A DNA stretch of 10,008 nucleotides from NCBI GenBank assembly GCA_016292455.1, contig JAEDIL010000065.1, forward strand, positions 1 through 10,008, written 5' to 3'. The position numbers and the translations under genes are program-made. The notes under the pieces were generated by a model. That model was not told the DNA's origin. It did not search any database and saw nothing but the letters and a program-made list of their open reading frames with translations. Shown one piece after another: positions 6,747-10,008 of this stretch (positions are counted from its first letter, which is position 1; each line of letters starts with the position of its first letter). The DNA is from Clostridiaceae bacterium. Its GTDB lineage: Bacteria > Bacillota > Clostridia > Oscillospirales > Acutalibacteraceae.

Positions 6747-7700
6747 ATGAAAAAGTTTTTCACAGAAAATCACCTTATCAACACAGCGGAAAACAGAAAC
6801 GCTCTTTCCTCAAAAGCCGCGCTCAGAGAAGCCTATATCAGCGGAAAAATTCTTGAAGCAAGGGTTGTAATGTGCGACAAAGAGCATAATCTCCACGTTG
6901 ACCTCGGCGCAATGAAAGGAATCATTCCCCGCTCCCAGGGCGCTCTCGGAATAGACGACGGCTCAGTGCGCGACATAGCCCTGATTTCCAGGGTAAACAA
7001 ACCTGTTGTTTTCAGAATCACCGGCTTTGAGGAAAATGAAAAAGGCGAAACAGTTGCCGTTCTCAGCCGCAAAGCCGTGCAGAAAGAGTGCATGGAGGAA
7101 TACATTTCAAGTCTGACTCCCGGCTGCGTAATTGACGCGGTTGTGACGCACATGGAGGCGTTCGGCGTTTTTGCGGACATCGGAGCCGGAATCAGCGCCC
7201 TTATGCCGATTGACAGTATTTCTGTTTCCCGTATTCCGCACCCGTCTGCCCGCTTTTTCACCGGTCAGAAAATCAAAGCCGTTGTCAAGGGCATTGACGA
7301 AAGCGGCAGGGTAACTCTCAGCTATAAAGAGCTTCTCGGAACATGGGAAGAAAACGCCTCGCTTTTCAAGCCCGGCGAAACCGTTCCCGGAATAGTGCGT
7401 TCAGTTGAGCGGTACGGTATTTTCGTCGAATTGAAACCCAACCTTGCCGGTCTTGCCGAGTATGTTCCCGGTGTTACTCCCGGTCAGCACGCAAGCGTTT
7501 ACATCAAAAGTCTCATTCCGGAAAGAATGAAAGTCAAGCTCATTATTGTTGATTCCTTTGACGCCTCGTATCCGAATGACCCGCCGCAATACTTTGTCAG
7601 TTCAGATTACATTGACCGTTGGGTGTATTCCCCGGCGGAATGTGAAAAAACGATTGAAACTGTTTTTTCTTCTTATGAGTTGACTCGGAACGCGATTTGA
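6747..7700 (+). CDS. S1-domain RNA-binding protein with three OB folds
   Basis: This is a 317-residue soluble protein, probably RNA-binding. Numbered from the chosen start, three S1-like OB folds are seen. Repeat 1 (about 34-110) is divergent, with VDLGAMKGIIPRSQ. Repeat 2 (about 126-195) is the best, with IDAVVTHMEAFGVFADIGAGISALMP and ending RVTLSYKELLGTW. Repeat 3 (about 211-268) is shortened, with VRSVERYGIFVELKPNLAGLAEY. A unique tail of about 50 residues follows. Databases may label it ribosomal protein S1, but it is shorter and less regular than a 4-6 repeat RpsA. A more accurate call is S1-like protein, perhaps acting in translation or mRNA binding. The ATG at 6747 has AAAGGA with a 7-nt spacer. 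The in-frame ATG at 6741 is almost in contact with that site and is less likely. It diverges from the prfA operon and shares its control region. Confidence 0.85.
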   Translation: MKKFFTENHLINTAENRNALSSKAALREAYISGKILEARVVMCDKEHNLHVDLGAMKGIIPRSQGALGIDDGSVRDIALISRVNKPVVFRITGFEENEKGETVAVLSRKAVQKECMEEYISSLTPGCVIDAVVTHMEAFGVFADIGAGISALMPIDSISVSRIPHPSARFFTGQKIKAVVKGIDESGRVTLSYKELLGTWEENASLFKPGETVPGIVRSVERYGIFVELKPNLAGLAEYVPGVTPGQHASVYIKSLIPERMKVKLIIVDSFDASYPNDPPQYFVSSDYIDRWVYSPAECEKTIETVFSSYELTRNAI

Positions 7701-7708
7701 TATATTAT
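7680..7708 (+). promoter_or_regulatory. Sigma-A-type promoter for the PIG-L deacetylase gene
   Basis: TTGACT (7680-7685) and TATTAT (7703-7708) are separated by exactly 17 nt, and each box matches five of six consensus bases. The promoter overlaps the last seven codons of the S1 gene. Transcription would start near 7715, giving a leader of about 65 nt that holds the hairpin at 7731-7760. No terminator is seen after the S1 gene, so read-through from upstream is also possible. Confidence 0.6.
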
Positions 7709-7730
7709 TGATAGCGGCATAAGAAAACAG

Positions 7731-7760
7731 CGCACTGCCTGATTTTTCACCGGCTGTGCG
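7731..7760 (+). promoter_or_regulatory. Leader hairpin ahead of the PIG-L gene
   Basis: CGCAC (7731-7735) pairs with GTGCG (7756-7760), and GCC (7737-7739) with GGC (7752-7754). One U.U mismatch lies between the two helices and the loop is 12 nt. The stem ends 4 nt before the AAAGGG ribosome binding site (7765-7770). No T-run follows, so it is not a terminator for this strand. It buries the GTG at 7756, the upstream in-frame alternative start. It may stabilise the mRNA or influence translation. Confidence 0.5.
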
Positions 7761-7779
7761 AAAGAAAGGGACGAAAAAA

Positions 7780-8610
7780 ATGAGTAGGATTATTGACAGG
7801 TTCAGAAAAAGAAATCATTCTCTGCGCTTCGGCACTGAACGCGCCGTTTTCGGCGGTCTTTCAAAAATTGCAGCAGACCCGCTCTGCGCTCCGCCCGACC
7901 TTTCAAAGGCAAAGCGTGTTCTTTTTGTTCAGCCCCATCCGGACGACAATGAAATCGGCGCAGGCGGAACAATGGCATGGCTCGTTTCCCTCGGCGTTGA
8001 GGTCTGGGAGCTGACCGTTCTCGACGACAGATACGCCGACCCCGAATACATCGGAAGAGAAAACGAGGTTGAAACCCGCCGCCAGAAAGAAGCAAAGGCC
8101 GCTCAGGAATATCTCGGAGTCAAAAACGCCGGCTTCCTCGGTTTTGCCGACAAAACAAGAGCCTCGGTTGACGAGATTTCCGTTGAAATTCTGAAAGTTA
8201 TCAGAAGAATTCAGCCGGACTATGTTCTCACCGCCGATCCGCTCCTTGAAAACGAATGTCATTCCGACCACATCAAAGTCGGAACAGCCGTCAAATATGC
8301 CGCAATGGACAGCCAGTGCAACTTCTTCCCTGAATTTGTTGACGGAAAACTCCGCGATGATGCGTGGAACGTAAAAGGCATCGGCTTCTATTACACCGAC
8401 AAGCCCAACACGCTCATCGACATCACCGATTTTGAAGAGATGAAAATGGAAAGCATCAAAAAGCATGTTTCCCAGACCGACGTCGGACTCCTTGCCGGAA
8501 TCCGCCTTCAACAGCAGCTTTTTGCCGAGGGTACTCCCTTCAAGGCCGCCGAACCGCTAAGGCTCCTCTCCGCGCTTCATATGCACTGCTTCAATCTCCC
8601 GGTCGAATAA
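7780..8610 (+). CDS. PIG-L family zinc-dependent N-deacetylase
   Basis: This is a 276-residue soluble LmbE/PIG-L-fold hydrolase. The family removes N-acetyl groups from GlcNAc-containing or related substrates, for example in sugar-thiol and glycoconjugate metabolism. RVLFVQPHPDDNEIGAGG (46-63) carries the metal and catalytic motif His53-Pro-Asp55-Asp56-x-Glu58. The distal ligand segment ENECHSDH (157-164) supplies His161, Asp163 and His164. The central Rossmann-like alternation fits the family, and there is no signal peptide or membrane segment. The ATG at 7780 has AAAGGG with a 9-nt spacer. The in-frame GTG at 7756 would add eight residues but lies in a hairpin with no ribosome binding site, so it was not used. 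No glycosyltransferase or thiol-pathway gene adjoins it, so the substrate is unknown; an uncharacterised sugar deacetylase is the safe call. Confidence 0.9.
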   Translation: MSRIIDRFRKRNHSLRFGTERAVFGGLSKIAADPLCAPPDLSKAKRVLFVQPHPDDNEIGAGGTMAWLVSLGVEVWELTVLDDRYADPEYIGRENEVETRRQKEAKAAQEYLGVKNAGFLGFADKTRASVDEISVEILKVIRRIQPDYVLTADPLLENECHSDHIKVGTAVKYAAMDSQCNFFPEFVDGKLRDDAWNVKGIGFYYTDKPNTLIDITDFEEMKMESIKKHVSQTDVGLLAGIRLQQQLFAEGTPFKAAEPLRLLSALHMHCFNLPVE

Positions 8611-8723
8611 TAAGAAAAAAAGCCGGCAGCAGTATTCAGGCGCAGAAAGCGTTTTCTTTGCCCCGAAAAACTGCGCGAAGGTATTGCGAGGGCGAAACGT
8701 AAATATATTTTAACACAAAAATA
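8611..8723. other. Convergent intergenic DNA with a loose inverted repeat
   Basis: No credible gene is seen between the deacetylase and the terminator. GCGCAG (8640-8645) is repeated inverted as CTGCGC (8671-8676) with a 25-nt loop that itself holds AAAG...CTTT. The block at about 8640-8700 is richer in GC than the AT-rich DNA at 8700-8726. It could be a decayed dispersed repeat, but only one copy lies in the window. Confidence 0.35.
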
Positions 8724-8790
8724 AAAGCTATAATCCGCTTTGCAAAGAGTGCTTCTCTTTGGATTTGTGAATTATAGCTTTCTTTTTTTC
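8724..8790. terminator. Nested hairpin, likely bidirectional terminator between convergent genes
   Basis: AAAGCTATAAT (8724-8734) pairs perfectly over 11 bp with ATTATAGCTTT (8771-8781). Inside it is a second 7-bp hairpin, CAAAGAG (8743-8749) with CTCTTTG (8755-8761) around a 5-nt loop. On the plus strand a T-rich tract (8781-8789) follows, suited to ending the deacetylase transcript. On the minus strand the complement of 8712-8723 is also T-rich, suited to ending the radical SAM transcript. The outer stem is unusually AT-rich for a terminator and the nested architecture is uncommon. Confidence 0.7.
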
Positions 8791-8846
8791 TTACTCTGAT
8801 TTTTGTTCTGTGCTTGACGGCGCAGTTTCTTCTTTTGTTTGGTTTG

Positions 8847-10008
8847 TTATTCGTTCGTTGCTTCGGCTTTTTTTGCCTTGGCTTCCGCTCTGCCCTCGGG
8901 TGTGTCGCGGTAATACTGGGTTTTCGGGTTCGGATGAGGATTATCTTTCCAGATTCTTTCCGCTTCAACCGCCCATTCCGCGGCGAACTTATCACACTTG
9001 CTGCAAAGCTCTTCGGCACTCTCCTCGCCGAGGAGGTTCGTTGACTTTGCTCCCGTCTGACTGATGATGCTTCTCAGACACTGCGGATTTTCGAGCATCG
9101 GGCAGGGACGCAGATGGTTGTCGTTGAACGGCTGTCCGTGTCTGAACGCCATGAACAACGGACTTTTAAGTCCTTCGAGAATAGTTTTCTGACGGATATT
9201 TGAATCCGAAAAATGAATGAATACGCAAGGCTCCATGTCTCCGGCGGAATTGATGTGAAAATAATTTCTTCCGCCCGCAATGCAGCCGCCGACATATTCG
9301 CCGTCATCCTGGAAGTCCATGACGAAAAGCGGCTTTCCGGTTTCGCCGTTGCGGGTTCTTTTCAGCCACTGATACATATATTCTCTTTGCTCAGGAGTCG
9401 GAATAAGCTCAACGGGAGCGTCATGACCGACCGGCATAAAGTTAAAGTAAAGACCGAACTTGACGCCAAGGTCAACCATCTTGTCAAGAAATTCGCTGCT
9501 TGTTACGGCTTCAACGTTTTCTCTTGTATAACAGACGGACATTCCGAAAAGAATTCCGTGCTTTTTAAGAAGCTGCATTGCGGAAATAACCTTCCCGTAA
9601 ATTCCTTCTCCGCGGCGTGCGTCGGTTGTCTGTTCGCTGCCCTCAATGCTCAGCGCAAGGGCAAAGTTGCCGACTCTGACAAGCTCTTTGCAAAATTCCT
9701 CGTCAACGAGCGTTCCGTTGGTGTAAGCGAGAAACGCGCAGTCGGGATTCTCCTCGCAGAGACGGATAAGCTCTTTCTTTTTGACAAGCGGCTCGCCGCC
9801 CGTGAACATATAAAGATGAGTTCCGAGCTCCTTGCCCTGCCGGACAACCTCCGCCATTTCTTCATAGCTCAGACTGTTTTTATGTCCGTACTCGGCAGCC
9901 CAACAGCCCTTGCAGCGGCAGTTGCAGGCGCTTGTGGGATCCATGAGAATGAGGAAAGGAATGTTGCACTTATATTTGTCTCTGTTGGCTCTGACCGCCT
10001 TTGTTCCG
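8847..10008 (-). CDS. Radical SAM protein with SPASM-like C-terminal domain, N-terminus outside the window
   Basis: 386 codons are visible and the frame stays open to the right edge. An in-frame Met at 9944 lies directly before the cluster motif and after a conserved strand (NIPFLIL), so it is not the real start. Numbered from that Met, Cys7, Cys11 and Cys14 form the CX3CX2C site (inside CNCRCKGC) for the [4Fe-4S] cluster that cleaves SAM. TGGEP (48-52) is the SAM-binding motif, and the TIM-barrel core follows. Later cysteines at 221, 240, 281, 314 and 317, with the CIAGGRNYFHINSAGDMEPC pattern, suggest a SPASM-type domain holding extra clusters. The last 16 or so residues are Ala/Lys/Glu-rich. 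The SPASM group includes peptide-modifying maturases and anaerobic sulfatase activators, but no precursor peptide or sulfatase is seen here, so the substrate is unknown. The gene converges on the deacetylase. Confidence 0.88.
   Translation of the reverse strand, partial: GTKAVRANRDKYKCNIPFLILMDPTSACNCRCKGCWAAEYGHKNSLSYEEMAEVVRQGKELGTHLYMFTGGEPLVKKKELIRLCEENPDCAFLAYTNGTLVDEEFCKELVRVGNFALALSIEGSEQTTDARRGEGIYGKVISAMQLLKKHGILFGMSVCYTRENVEAVTSSEFLDKMVDLGVKFGLYFNFMPVGHDAPVELIPTPEQREYMYQWLKRTRNGETGKPLFVMDFQDDGEYVGGCIAGGRNYFHINSAGDMEPCVFIHFSDSNIRQKTILEGLKSPLFMAFRHGQPFNDNHLRPCPMLENPQCLRSIISQTGAKSTNLLGEESAEELCSKCDKFAAEWAVEAERIWKDNPHPNPKTQYYRDTPEGRAEAKAKKAEATNE

Noticed and set aside
7756..7779. GTG start adding eight residues to the deacetylase
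   Set aside because: It sits in the 3' arm of a hairpin with no ribosome binding site, while the ATG at 7780 has one at good spacing.
7903..8511. A 202-codon minus-strand open frame opposite the deacetylase
   Set aside because: It is antisense to a gene with intact catalytic motifs, has no recognisable domain, and is explained by codon bias giving an open opposite frame.
8636..9019. A 127-codon minus-strand open frame across the radical SAM C-terminus and the intergenic region
   Set aside because: It overlaps a clear gene in another frame and is extremely rich in Lys and Arg with no domain. It has no good ribosome binding site and crosses the terminator hairpin.

Overview
The window looks like an ordinary chromosomal segment of a Gram-positive anaerobe, most likely a gut Clostridia member of the Ruminococcaceae/Oscillospiraceae type. 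This is inferred from the mid-range GC content, strong AGGAGG-type ribosome binding sites, sigma-A-like promoters, the two-domain Sua5/YwlC protein, a DUF951 protein and the linkage prfA-sua5-coaE. No rRNA, tRNA, CRISPR array, phage gene, transposase or attachment site was seen.

Layout. Positions 112-6585 hold seven genes, all on the minus strand. Transcription starts at a near-consensus promoter at 6623-6651 and runs leftward through a small DUF951 zinc-ribbon-like protein, prfA (release factor 1), a Sua5/YwlC threonylcarbamoyl-AMP synthase, coaE (dephospho-CoA kinase), a membrane-anchored lytic transglycosylase and an M18 aminopeptidase. These six are very tightly packed: the gaps run from an 8-nt overlap to 33 nt. 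After a 63-nt gap containing a strong hairpin comes a GPH-family sugar:cation symporter. The short leftover at 1-111 has no gene.

On the plus strand, diverging from the same control region, are a protein with three S1-type OB folds (6747-7700) and a PIG-L family zinc deacetylase (7780-8610). The second has its own good promoter overlapping the end of the first, and a hairpin in its leader. A 236-nt convergent intergenic region follows, with a nested hairpin (8724-8781) flanked by T-rich tracts on both strands. It probably works as a bidirectional terminator. The window ends inside a minus-strand radical SAM protein with SPASM-like auxiliary cysteines, whose N-terminus lies beyond position 10008.

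How the genes work together. The six-gene operon joins translation (prfA termination; Sua5 for the t6A tRNA modification), cofactor synthesis (CoaE), cell-wall remodelling (transglycosylase) and peptide turnover (M18). This is a mixed housekeeping operon, not one pathway. The S1 protein is probably RNA-binding. The deacetylase, symporter and radical SAM enzyme have no assigned substrates from context. I found no convincing new defence, mobile or biosynthetic system. The points most worth a second look are regulatory: a terminator-shaped hairpin pointing the wrong way at 1607-1645, the divergent promoter region, the nested terminator, and the lack of prmC beside prfA.
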